Below, piece by piece: positions 43,667 through 52,819 of a stretch of DNA of 64,000 bases. The number at the start of each line of letters is the position of its first letter. Position 1 is the first letter of the stretch. Under the pieces are notes generated by a model. It was not told where the DNA came from. It worked only from the letters and a program-made list of their open reading frames with translations, and did not search any database. This DNA comes from Leptolyngbya sp. SIO1E4 (GTDB lineage Bacteria > Cyanobacteriota > Cyanobacteriia > Phormidesmidales > Phormidesmidaceae), in the NCBI GenBank assembly GCA_010672825.2, contig JAAHFU020000006.1, positions 249,549 through 313,548 on the forward strand, given 5' to 3'. The position numbers and the translations under genes were made by a program.

Positions 43667-45085
43667 ATGAACGTTTCATTGGTATATACGTTTCTGTTTG
43701 CTGGAAGTATTATTCTAATCAACCCCTGGGGTTCAGCTCTAAACTTAGTCAATACGGGACGAGCAGAGATTTGGACACATCCAAAAGTATTTGTAGTTGC
43801 GGCTGTTACCTTAGTCAACTTTTTTCAAATAGCTATTCGCAATCATCAAAGACAGGACAATACTTCAGACTACTCTTCTCACAAGGTATTTGCCAAACTT
43901 TGGGTTAGCTATATTGCAGTTGCCGCAATTGCGACAGTGTTGAGCCCGTTTCCCATGCATTCTTTGCTGGGTCATTCTGTTTTGGGTGATGGTCTACTCT
44001 ATTGGCTATTGGTAGGCGCTTTTTCTTGTAGCAATGCCTTCTTGCTCACAGTTAGACCAGACCTATTCAAGCCTCAACTATACGGGTTTCTCGTTGGTGG
44101 GAGTATTTTAGCCTTAAGCATCTTCCCACAGCTTGTAGACTGGCGTATTGACTACACAGCTATCTCGGGTCAAATTAGCAAATACGACAATCAGCTATTG
44201 GAAAGCGGTATTTGGCAAATGCAAATGCCAATCGGCCTATACTCCAACCGAGGCTATGCGGCTTTCGTGTTAGCCAGCGTTTCAGGGCTCAGCTTAGTTT
44301 CCACCTTAAAACAGTGGGTGTCGCGTAGACTAGGCGTTTTCTGTTTCTGCCTTATGGGTCTCGCTTTAGTCGCTACTCAGGCACGAGCGGGTATTGTTGC
44401 TCTCCTGATAGGAATTACGTACTGGCTCATAACAGAATATTACCGAGCAGGACGTGTTTCGCATCGGCAGTTACAGCAAAATAAACTTCTCTGGATTGGA
44501 CTATTGGCTGGGGCTATCTGTGCTGCCTACAGCATTCACTCCCTTCTTGGTGGAATTTTAAGTTGGGAACACAGCATTCTGACAACCCTGCAAGACGGGT
44601 CAACTGGAAGATTTTACCTCTGGTCAGTGGCTGTAAAGGGAATCCTAGCTCGTCCTTGGATCGGTTGGGGCTTTAATGGCTTTGGCATCGCCCAATTATT
44701 TGTAGGAGATTGGGATGGTCGGCTAAGCAGCTATATCCCTGAGGGGTCAAGCATCGCCCAAATCTTGCAAATCTATGAATCGACATTTGCTTTCTTAGGT
44801 CCTGATGGTGAAATTTACACCGGCAGTGTCCTTACGCACAAAGCTCACAACTTAATTTTAGATTTGCTTCTGTCAACTGGACTATTAGGCTTAGTAGCCT
44901 ACGGAGCACTATTTAGCTTTGGCTTTTGGTGCCTTACTAAATCGAAATTGTGCTCCTTAACAACCATTGCAATCGTTTATCTTGTCTTCACCCAATTTTG
45001 GTTTGAGTCGGCTCAGTACAGTCATGTATTTTGGTGGGTTCTGAGTCTGGGAATAGCAATCCAAGGAAAGAAAGGCCATGTTTAG
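43667..45085 (+). CDS. O-antigen ligase/Wzy-like membrane protein
   Basis: 472 residues with about ten hydrophobic segments. The hallmark region is TQARAGIVALL, then DGSTGRFYLWSVAVKGILA, PWIGWGFNGFG, and HKAHNLILDLLLSTGLLGL, the arrangement of O-antigen ligase/polymerase (Wzy_C) proteins that transfer or polymerise lipid-linked glycans at the periplasmic face. The gene starts 31 bp after the WD40-like gene and is co-directional with it. No other polysaccharide gene is nearby, so its substrate is unclear. Confidence 0.78.
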   Translation: MNVSLVYTFLFAGSIILINPWGSALNLVNTGRAEIWTHPKVFVVAAVTLVNFFQIAIRNHQRQDNTSDYSSHKVFAKLWVSYIAVAAIATVLSPFPMHSLLGHSVLGDGLLYWLLVGAFSCSNAFLLTVRPDLFKPQLYGFLVGGSILALSIFPQLVDWRIDYTAISGQISKYDNQLLESGIWQMQMPIGLYSNRGYAAFVLASVSGLSLVSTLKQWVSRRLGVFCFCLMGLALVATQARAGIVALLIGITYWLITEYYRAGRVSHRQLQQNKLLWIGLLAGAICAAYSIHSLLGGILSWEHSILTTLQDGSTGRFYLWSVAVKGILARPWIGWGFNGFGIAQLFVGDWDGRLSSYIPEGSSIAQILQIYESTFAFLGPDGEIYTGSVLTHKAHNLILDLLLSTGLLGLVAYGALFSFGFWCLTKSKLCSLTTIAIVYLVFTQFWFESAQYSHVFWWVLSLGIAIQGKKGHV

Positions 45086-45089
45086 CCCT

Positions 45090-46331
45090 TTAAGAGCCCT
45101 GAGGGGGGGGACATTGCCTTTGACAATTTCTGTGATACAGCGGCACAGTTAACGATCTCGCAGCGTGATAGGCAAATTGCATATCACGAGGTTGCTGCCT
45201 TACCACGTCAACATCTCGAGGAGCTAACCCCTCTAGCAGCTTTTCGTTATCTCTATAGAAGCCGCACAGCCTAAACTCAAATGGATTTTCTAATATCCCA
45301 TTTTGATTAACAACAACAGTTTGGTTTCTGCTGAGAATAACCTCCTTCTTATCATTTTCATCAGTAACTCTAATCGGCTGCTCTGTTAGAGAAAATACTT
45401 GAGTCCTCTTTCGAGCTGCATCTCGCTTGACAACATAGACGGCACCATTAGAATCAATCTTCGCTTCAGATGTTTCAACTCGTAGGGTTGGAGTGTTTAG
45501 AAAAGAAGTATCAACCTCGTTTGCAAGCACAGGTTGAGCAATAAAACCATCTGGCAACAACGCAGTTCTAAGCTGGTTTAAGCGGTTCTTAGTACCATGC
45601 CATAGCTTTTGTAAGAAAGATTGTTCGACTGCTTCCTCCTGAGAATTGCTAGCCAGTCGAGATTGCTTACTGATATTTGTAGCTACTATTGGAGATGTGC
45701 GCTCCATTCCCGCATTTCCAACAACAATTTCGCCGAGGTCGAGAGTAATTTTGTTCTCAAATTCGACGTTTCTTACATCATCACTTCGGTTTATCTCTTC
45801 TCCTTTCCTAAATACCAACTTTGCGTTTTCACGCATCAAAACCATGTCAAGGGTGTTGAACAATAGCTTATTATCCGCTTCGTTCGTCTCAAGGCCGTTA
45901 GAAAGCGCGTTGAGTAAAGCTTCTGGTTTTCCAAACCATCCGTTGCGTTTATAAGTTGATAGCTTACTAATATCTTCTAGCCCAGTAGTTCCATCCTGGT
46001 TTTTTGTATACCTCACTTTTCCAGTGATGTTGTAGAGTTTGGCACATTGCACTTGAGGATACTGCTCTGTCGTGAGCTCGATAGGGCATTTATTGCTATC
46101 TTCTATTGAAGAGTCACTGTCTGACTCTTGAGTTTCGTCATTCTCCAGATTTTCGGATCCGCTAGATGGCTCAGTTTCAGAAGTATCTTGGGCAACTAGA
46201 CTTTGCTCCACATCACTAGCTGCATTAGACGAACTAGGGTCCTGTGAGGATCCTTCAAGGCTCGCCGAGCAAGTCACTATTGTGTAAGCAATTGCTAGTA
46301 GTAAAAAGAAACCTAAAATTTTCCTTAGCAT
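45090..46331 (-). CDS. Putative lipoprotein, FecR-like region possible
   Basis: 413 residues. It starts MLRKILGFFLLLAIAYTIVT followed by CSAS, a signal peptide with a lipobox-like Cys at position 21. Residues 25-80 are a Ser/Glu/Asp-rich disordered stretch. Then comes a mostly beta region (LYNITGKVRYTKNQDGTTGL, LLFNTLDMVLMRENAKLVF) loosely like FecR-type sensor domains, and a C-terminal part of unknown type. It is convergent with the O-antigen ligase-like gene (3 bp apart). Function unknown; an envelope-located protein is the safe conclusion. Confidence 0.6.
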   Translation of the reverse strand: MLRKILGFFLLLAIAYTIVTCSASLEGSSQDPSSSNAASDVEQSLVAQDTSETEPSSGSENLENDETQESDSDSSIEDSNKCPIELTTEQYPQVQCAKLYNITGKVRYTKNQDGTTGLEDISKLSTYKRNGWFGKPEALLNALSNGLETNEADNKLLFNTLDMVLMRENAKLVFRKGEEINRSDDVRNVEFENKITLDLGEIVVGNAGMERTSPIVATNISKQSRLASNSQEEAVEQSFLQKLWHGTKNRLNQLRTALLPDGFIAQPVLANEVDTSFLNTPTLRVETSEAKIDSNGAVYVVKRDAARKRTQVFSLTEQPIRVTDENDKKEVILSRNQTVVVNQNGILENPFEFRLCGFYRDNEKLLEGLAPRDVDVVRQQPRDMQFAYHAARSLTVPLYHRNCQRQCPPPQGS

Positions 46332-46379
46332 AACTTTTAAGAGAAACAGCAGTCAATCTTTAGCTCATAGTCAGGGCAC

Positions 46380-47005
46380 TTACAAAACATATCTCAAGCA
46401 TGTTAAAAGAGGGCTAAATATTAACATTTTTGAATTTTGACCATATCGCATTATGTTTCTTTGACATGAGGAAGTTTTGAAGTATTTGTTGAAAGGCCTA
46501 AAACCTTGAGTCAAAGGGCAACAAGTCACGATACATTCAGAGATAAAGAATTTGCTTCGGGCCGTAGCTAATCTCGCCTTTACGCAGGTGGTACCACACC
46601 TTGGCATCACAACTTTTCCCTTGCTGTAGCTAAGCCTAAGGATTAGCGCGATCTCATCTATGCCGAAGGGAGAGTGATCTCCCAGTCGCTTGACGAACTT
46701 CCCTATGCTCACATGCCAAAGGCTCACCGAGGAGGCTTGACCTACGGCTGCAATGTATTGGCTATCGGGACTACAAGCGATCGCCCAAAATCCGCCTCGC
46801 TGTGTCCCTGAAAAACTCAAAACGGCTTGACGATGCTGGGGGTGTAATTCCAGACTCGAACTGTTTCATCATCCCCGCTGCTGAACAGATAGTTTCTATC
46901 TGGGCTAAATCGCACAGCAAGGACCCAGGCACTATGATCTGTGAACGTATTTAGGCAAGCTCCGCTCGAGACACTCCACAGTCTGACAATCGTGTCTAAA
47001 TTGCT
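46380..47005 (-). pseudogene. WD40-repeat gene remnant cut by IS1
   Basis: Reading from the IS1 border leftwards: DTIVRLWSVSSGACLNTFTD, HSAWVLAVRFSPDRNYLFSS, DDETVRVWN, then a frameshift and a stop; another frame continues GGFWAIACSPDSQYIAAVGQ and SVSLWHVSIGKFVKRLGDHS before decay. These are consecutive WD40 repeats of a receptor-type protein. The N-terminal part is absent on the other side of the IS1 element, so an insertion was followed by rearrangement. The last 250 bp toward 46380 hold no recognisable coding. Confidence 0.75.
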
Positions 47006-47847
47006 GGGTAGAGTCCTTAAGAGGTAAGGACAAAACACCTGACTTCTAACGAATAGGCGATGCAGCCCGGGGCTAAGTTGTTGTCATGCTGGAGTTAGGT
47101 TGATATTGCTCTAGCTTCATGTCCTCTGCCTTACCCCCTTGCCCCGACTGCGGTTCCTCGAATATCGTCAAAAACGGCAAAATTCACACCGGTAAACAGA
47201 ATCATAAGTGCAAAGAGTGTTTACGGCAGTTCGTGGAAGATCCGCAAAACAAAATCATTGATGAGGCCACCAAGCACTTAATTGATAACCTGTTGCTGGA
47301 AAAGATTCCTTTGGCAGGCATTGCCCGTGTAGCGGAGGTTTCAGAGGTCTGGCTGCAGCAATATGTCAATGCCAAATATGCCCAAGTCGAGCGTCAGGTG
47401 CAGGTCAGGGCTCAAAAAAAGGCGCTTGATGATCGAGTGTGATGAAGCCTGGTCGTTCGTCGCCAACAAAGGCAACAAGCAATGGATTTGGCTGGCTATC
47501 AATCGCGACACGCGGGAAATTGTCGGTGTCCATATTGGCGACCGCAGCCGTGCCGGTGCTCAAGCCTTCTGGGATTCGATGCCGCCTATCTACCGCCAAT
47601 GCGCCGTTTGCTACACCGATTTCTGGGAAGCCTATGAGCGTGTTCTGCCCGCCAAACGGCATCGGGCCGTCGGCAAAGAAAGTGGCCAAACCAATCACAT
47701 TGAGCGGTTCAATGGCACCTTGCGGCAGCGCGTATCGAGGCTCGTGCGTAAAACGTTGTCGTTCTCGAAAAAGCTCGAAAATCACATTGGCGCGATCTGG
47801 TCCTTCATCCACCACTACAACGCATCCTTACCTGTTTAGGACTACCC
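47006..47847 (+). mobile_element. IS1-family insertion sequence
   Basis: Ends are related inverted repeats: left GGGTAGAGTCCTTAAGAGG, right complement GGGTAGTCCTAAACAGG. It contains both transposase frames. I see no matching target duplication, consistent with rearranged flanks. The left 255 bp occur again, inverted, at 52558-52809. Confidence 0.85.
47119..47839 (+). CDS. IS1 transposase (InsA/InsB, programmed frameshift)
   Basis: Frame A (47119-47442) encodes the zinc-ribbon/HTH part (CPDCGSSNIVKNGK, CKECLRQFV). Frame B (to 47839) encodes the DDE catalytic domain: DEAW, YTDFWEAYE and HIERFNGTLRQR. A run of seven A at 47414-47420 lies in the overlap, suited to a -1 frameshift that fuses both, as in classical IS1. 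Nothing visible prevents activity. Confidence 0.88.
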
Positions 47848-48340
47848 CAATTAGAACTGTAAAGAGGGACGCTCGCCGCTGGGCAGCACCGGGGAATGTC
47901 TCTGTGAGCCAAGAACAGTGCGGAAGGTTGGTGTGGGACATCCCCGGTGGCCGCGAGAGTGTAGCGAATTCTGGCCCATCAAGCCCAAGCCTACGGCTCC
48001 TTCCGTCGGGCTCGATTCGAGATTCAGGGGCTGGAGGAGGAGAACCAAAAGTAAATCTTTGTGGAGGGGAAGAAAGTCCCGTTTCGGCAGGGTGAACTGA
48101 CCATAGAAGAACGTCCCATTCTGTGGTGTTGCGATGGCTCAGCAGACCCAGACCGAAGACTTACCCCCGCTTCAAGAACAACTCGTTACTGCTCAAAGAC
48201 AACAGCAGGAAGCCATGGCTCGGTAACTGCATTGCCCCTTCTGGAGGGACAATTCACAACCGGGTATAGTCAACGTACTGAATAGGCTCTCAGCATCCAG
48301 AAATAGAGACGTTTGTAGGGTAGGGGTGGAGGTAAGGAGG
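47848..48340. other. Gene-poor spacer after IS1
   Basis: About 490 bp with only short open frames in several phases. Small stretches look coding-like (for example AYGSFRRARFEIQGLEEE around 47990-48050 and MAQQTQTEDLPPLQEQL around 48135-48180) but cannot be joined. Probably decayed sequence brought in with the CHAT gene. The last bases hold a purine-rich AAGGAGG directly before the CHAT-gene ATG. Confidence 0.4.
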
Positions 48341-51300
48341 ATGAGGCTAGGGCGACCGGCTGCAGGTGGAATGCTGGCAGTGCTGCTGTCGGCAGGAAGC
48401 CCTGGACAACCCCTGTCAGCAAGGGTAACCCCACAGCAGCAGGGAACAACTCAACCAGAAATCGGGCAACTCGATGAGCATAGCCAAATTCTGGACGAGG
48501 ACAGCAACCCCTTGCTCCAGCGCGCCGATGAACTCAGCGCGCAAGCCATTGAGCTGTTCCAACAAGGCCGCTACAGTGAGGCGGGACCGCTCTTTCTGGA
48601 AGCCCTGGCGATTCGTCGCGAGCAGTTGGGGGACCGCCATCCCCATGTGGCTAGCAGTCTCCACTACCTGGCCTCGCTATACCGAGTCCAAGGCCGCTAC
48701 AGTGAGGCGGGACCGCTCTTTCTGGAAGCCCTGGCGATTCGTCGCGAGCAGTTGGGGGACCGCCATCCCCATGTGGCTAGCAGTCTCCACAATCTGGCCT
48801 TGCTATACCACGACCAAGGCCGCTACAGCGAGGCGGAACCGCTCCATCTAGACGCCCTGGCGATTCGTCGCGAGCAGTTGGGGGAGCGCCATTTCCATGT
48901 GGCCACTAGTCTCAACAACCTAGCAGCGCTGTACCGAGCCCAAGGCCGCTACAGCGAGGCGGAACCGCTACAGCTGGAAGCCCTAGCAATTGATCGTGAG
49001 CAGTTGGGGGAGCGCCATTTCCATGTGGCTAGCAGTCTCCACAACCTGGCAGCGCTCTACTGGGATCAAGGCCGCTACAGTGAGGTAGAACCGCTACAGC
49101 TGGAAGCCCTAGCAATTACTCGCGAGCAACTGGGGGAGCGCCATCCCCAGGTGGCTGACCGTCTCAACAACCTAGCAGCGCTGTACCGAGCCCAAGGCCG
49201 CTACAGCGAGGCGGAACCGCTACAGCTGGAAGCCCTAGCAATTGATCGCGAGCAACTGGGGGAGCGCCATCCCCAGGTGGCTAGCAGTCTCAACACCTTG
49301 GCCTTGCTATACCACGACCAAGGCCGCTACAGCGAGGCAGAACCACTCTATCGAGACGCCCTGGCGATTTTTCGCGAGCAGTTGGGGGAGCGCCATCGCC
49401 AGGTGGCCAACGGTCTTAACAACCTGGCAGAGCTGTATCGAGATCAAGGCCTCTACAGCGAGGCGGAACCACTCTATCGAGAAGCCCTAGCAATTTTTCG
49501 CGAGCATCTAGGGGAGCACCATCCTGATGTGGCCACCAGTCTCAATAACCTGGCCTTGTTGTACCAGGACCAAGGCCGCTACAGCGAGGCAGAACCACTC
49601 CATCTAGACGCCCTGGCAATTCGTCGCGAGCAGCTGGGGGAGCGCCATCCCCATGTGGCCAACGGTCTCAATAGCCTGGCAATACTGTACGGGTTTCAAG
49701 GCAACCTCCCCCAAGCCATTCGCTCGCTGCAGGCAGGGCTCGCGATAGAGGAACAGCACTTGGAGCTTAACCTGGCGACACTGGCGGAGGCTCAACGCCA
49801 AGCCTATGCCGCTACCCTCATGGGTAGCACTAACAGTGCCATCTCCCTGCATCTACAAATAGCCCCCGATAATCCTGAAGCCACGAAACTTGCCCTCACG
49901 ACGCTGCTGCGTCGCAAGGGACGCCTGCTGGAGTCGGGCCTTAACAGTTTGCAAGTCCTCCGGCAAAATCTGACGCCGGAAGCCCAAGCCATGCTCGACC
50001 AACTAACGGCGAAACGCCAGGCACTCGCGGCCCTGGTTTACAATCCACCCACGACGCTCACAACAGCACAGTATCAAGCTCAGCTCATGCAACTGGAGCA
50101 GGACGCCAACCAACTGGAGGCCGCCCTTGCCCGCAGCAGTGCACGCTATCAGGCGGAGAGTACCCCGGTTGAAATCGCCACGCTCCAGGAGCAGATTCCG
50201 GCTCACGGTGTGCTGGTGGAATACATCCGCTATCGTCCTTACGATGCCACCAATCCTGCGAATTCCTGGGGGGCTCCTCGTTACGCGGCCTATCTGCTCT
50301 TTCCCGATGGCCGTATTGAAGCGGTGGACCTGGGTGAGGCGGCGGCCATTGATGCGGCCGTCAATGCCTTCAGCCGCGAACTCAGACAGGGGGCACTTTC
50401 GGTTTCATCCCTCACATCTTTGGAAGCGGCAACTCGCAATCTCCAATCCCGTATCTTTGACCCCATCGCTCCCTATCTGGCTGACCAAGAGCACCTGCTC
50501 ATTTCCCCTGACAGTGAGCTTAATCGCATTCCCTTTGAAGCGTTGCAGACTGAGGCTGGGGGTGACTATCTCGTGCAGCGCTATCAGATTAGCTATCTGA
50601 ACTCCGGGCGTGACTTGCTGACGTTGGATGTGACAGAACCCAGTACAACGCCGGCGCTCATCCTGGCCAATCCTGACTACGATACTGCCGACAGTTCCGT
50701 TCCGATTGCCCAAGCTTCCTCAAGCTCACAACCTGACACCCGCAGCTTAGGAGACAATCGCCGCTCCATCGAATTGCAAGACCTCGAATTTGGTCCCCTG
50801 CCGGGGACCGCGACTGAGGCGGAAGCCATTGCTGACGTATTGCCCAATGCCACTATCCTGACGGAAGCTCAGGCCAGTGAGAACATCCTCAAGACGGTCG
50901 CCGCTCCCCGCATTCTGCACATCGCTACCCATGGATTCTTCTTGGAAAACGCCAACCCTTCTAGCCCTGGTAGTCGAAGCGGCTTAGCAGTCGTGCTCGA
51001 CGAGAACGCCCCGACCAATTCCCCTGTGGGCGTAGCGGTTGAAAACCCGCTGCTGCGCTCTGGTTTGGCGTTAGCCGGATTCAATGCTCGCAGTAGTGGT
51101 GATGAGGATGGGGTGCTCACGGCCCTGGAGGCGGCTAACCTCAATTTGTTTGGCACCCAATTGGTAGTACTCTCGGCTTGCGACACCGGATTGGGAGACA
51201 TTGCCAACGGCGAAGGCATCTATGGGTTAAGACGAGCCTTTACCCTTGCCGGAGCGGAAACTCAGCTGATGAGTTTATGGCTGGTGAGTGATGATGGGAC

Positions 51301-51466
51301 CAGTGACCTCATGGCTCGCTATTATGACAAGCTGACGAGCGGCATGGGTCGCGGTGAGGCGCTGCGCGAAACCCAGTTAGAGATGATTCGTGAGGGGGAA
51401 CGGTACAGCCACCCTTATTATTGGGCGTCCTTCATCCTGGCTGGGGATTGGCGACCTTTAGAGTAA
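48341..51466 (+). CDS. TPR-CHAT protease-like protein
   Basis: About 1041 residues from the ATG at 48341; a GTG 15 bp upstream is the alternative. The N-terminus (MLAVLLSAGSPGQPLSA within the first 30 residues) looks like a signal peptide. Residues about 60-470 are nine TPR units of exactly 42 residues (GRYSEAEPLQLEALAI, REQLGERHPQVASSLNNLA), some nearly identical in DNA (126-bp tandem repeat). A coiled-coil linker follows, then a CHAT (caspase-like) domain at about 690-1040 with His in HIATHGFF and Cys in LSACDTGLG. CHAT proteases act in separase-like and gasdermin- or CRISPR-linked death pathways; here it stands alone within an IS-bounded block. A kinesin-light-chain-type TPR pattern suggests peptide sensing. 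Confidence 0.88.
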   Translation: MRLGRPAAGGMLAVLLSAGSPGQPLSARVTPQQQGTTQPEIGQLDEHSQILDEDSNPLLQRADELSAQAIELFQQGRYSEAGPLFLEALAIRREQLGDRHPHVASSLHYLASLYRVQGRYSEAGPLFLEALAIRREQLGDRHPHVASSLHNLALLYHDQGRYSEAEPLHLDALAIRREQLGERHFHVATSLNNLAALYRAQGRYSEAEPLQLEALAIDREQLGERHFHVASSLHNLAALYWDQGRYSEVEPLQLEALAITREQLGERHPQVADRLNNLAALYRAQGRYSEAEPLQLEALAIDREQLGERHPQVASSLNTLALLYHDQGRYSEAEPLYRDALAIFREQLGERHRQVANGLNNLAELYRDQGLYSEAEPLYREALAIFREHLGEHHPDVATSLNNLALLYQDQGRYSEAEPLHLDALAIRREQLGERHPHVANGLNSLAILYGFQGNLPQAIRSLQAGLAIEEQHLELNLATLAEAQRQAYAATLMGSTNSAISLHLQIAPDNPEATKLALTTLLRRKGRLLESGLNSLQVLRQNLTPEAQAMLDQLTAKRQALAALVYNPPTTLTTAQYQAQLMQLEQDANQLEAALARSSARYQAESTPVEIATLQEQIPAHGVLVEYIRYRPYDATNPANSWGAPRYAAYLLFPDGRIEAVDLGEAAAIDAAVNAFSRELRQGALSVSSLTSLEAATRNLQSRIFDPIAPYLADQEHLLISPDSELNRIPFEALQTEAGGDYLVQRYQISYLNSGRDLLTLDVTEPSTTPALILANPDYDTADSSVPIAQASSSSQPDTRSLGDNRRSIELQDLEFGPLPGTATEAEAIADVLPNATILTEAQASENILKTVAAPRILHIATHGFFLENANPSSPGSRSGLAVVLDENAPTNSPVGVAVENPLLRSGLALAGFNARSSGDEDGVLTALEAANLNLFGTQLVVLSACDTGLGDIANGEGIYGLRRAFTLAGAETQLMSLWLVSDDGTSDLMARYYDKLTSGMGRGEALRETQLEMIREGERYSHPYYWASFILAGDWRPLE

Positions 51467-51575
51467 ACTTCTTAGAGGGCTGCTTCAATCTCCTCGAATC
51501 GTCCTCGCCCTCTTAGCACAAGCCTCGGGCTAATTGGGGTATTGTTGGCAAGGGCATCAAAAGATAAGGAGTTTT

Positions 51576-52557
51576 CTAAGTGTCAGAACTGATTACCTGG
51601 GCTTGAAAGGACGCGATCGCTGACATGGCGATCCACTTCATTCTTGTTCTTATGCCGCCTTTATCATGCCTCTGAGTTCGCCCATCCGGGCCTGAATCTG
51701 GAGCCTATGTTCAGGTAGAGACACGAATTCTGTCATATGCCGACGCACGCGCAAAAATTGATTCAGCTCCTCCACCGCTTCGCAGAAATAGCCCGCCGTC
51801 TCGACGTTGCTAAAGCCCATGGTCGGGTAGTACCGCTGCTTTAACTTCCGATGGCTTTGTTCCACTGGATTATGAACGGATTTAGAGACCCGGTGCTCAA
51901 CCGATTCCCCTAACACCTCAGAGATCGCACGAGGGTAGCTGGTGTGGCCATCGGTGACGGTGCGCTCTGGCGGCTCTGGCATCAATTCTGCGATTTGCTC
52001 GAAAAAAGCTTTCGCCGCCTCCATATCGCGGTGTTCACTCAGCCGGACGTCCAGCAGGTTGCCATATTCATCGATGCCTCGGTAGAGGTAGCACCACTTG
52101 CCCTGAATTCTCACAGAAGTTTCATCGACATACCAGGTGCGACCAAAGGTTCGCTGCCGTTTGATCCGAATGTGCTCAGCCAACTCAGCGGTAAACCGTT
52201 CACTCCAATCACGCACGGTTTCGTGAGTGAAGTGCAAGCCCTGCAACCAAAAGAGTTCAGCCACATCCCGATAGCTCCGCTTGAAGCGTAGGCGACAGTA
52301 AAGCACCTGGAAAACGATATCAGTGGGGACTTCGATGTAGTTGAACGGCGTGCCTGTCCGCTCATTAAAGCTGCGCTGGCAGGTGCGGCAAAAATGAAGG
52401 GGATAGCCGAGGCTGGTCGTCTAGTTAAGGCGGACTCGGGTGTCTTCGGACTGGCAATAGGGGCAGCGCATGATCGCGAAGGGGGTGCAACAGTGCCTCA
52501 GTGTATCGCTCAACTGACCGGACGTGACACTCCTAAGTCATCAGTTCTGACACTTAG
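51576..52557 (-). mobile_element. IS6-type insertion sequence with 17-bp perfect inverted repeats
   Basis: Ends CTAAGTGTCAGAACTGA (51576-51592) and its exact complement (52541-52557) bound a DDE transposase gene. Length about 980 bp. The right end directly abuts a truncated IS1 copy, so this element inserted into, or deleted part of, that IS1. No 8-bp target duplication is visible. Confidence 0.85.
51650..52471 (-). pseudogene. IS6-type transposase interrupted by an in-frame TAG
   Basis: From ATG 52471 the frame reads MRCPYCQSEDTRVRLN, then TAG (52421-52423), then continues GYPLHFCRTCQRSFNERTG and an intact catalytic core: YVDETSVRI, TVTDGHTSYP and NPVEQSHRKLKQRY (DDE). The first two Cys of the zinc ribbon lie before the TAG and the other two after it. 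Either readthrough occurs, or the shorter protein from a GTG at 52306 is made without the ribbon, or the copy is dead and kept only recently. Confidence 0.8.
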
Positions 52558-52809
52558 CAATGATTTTGTTTTGCGGATCTTCCACGAACTGCCGTCAACA
52601 CTCTTTGCACTTATGATTCTGTTTACCGGTGTGAATTTTGCCGTTTTTGACGATATTCGAGGAACCGCAGTCGGGGCAAGGGGGTAAGGCAGAGGACATG
52701 AAGCTAGAGCAATATCAACCTAACTCCAGCATGACAACAACTTAGCCCCGGGCTGCATCGCCTATTCGTTAGAAGTCAGGTGTTTTATCCTTACCACTTA
52801 AGGACTACC
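52558..52809 (-). mobile_element. Inverted IS1 left-end fragment
   Basis: About 252 bp nearly identical to the complement of 47006-47260, ending at GGACTACC, the IS1 tip. The cut inner side lies exactly at the IS6-type right end. With the intact IS1 it brackets the CHAT block in inverted orientation. The tip lies 10 bp from the stop of the PatG-like gene. Confidence 0.88.
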
Positions 52810-52819
52810 TAGTTCTGTT

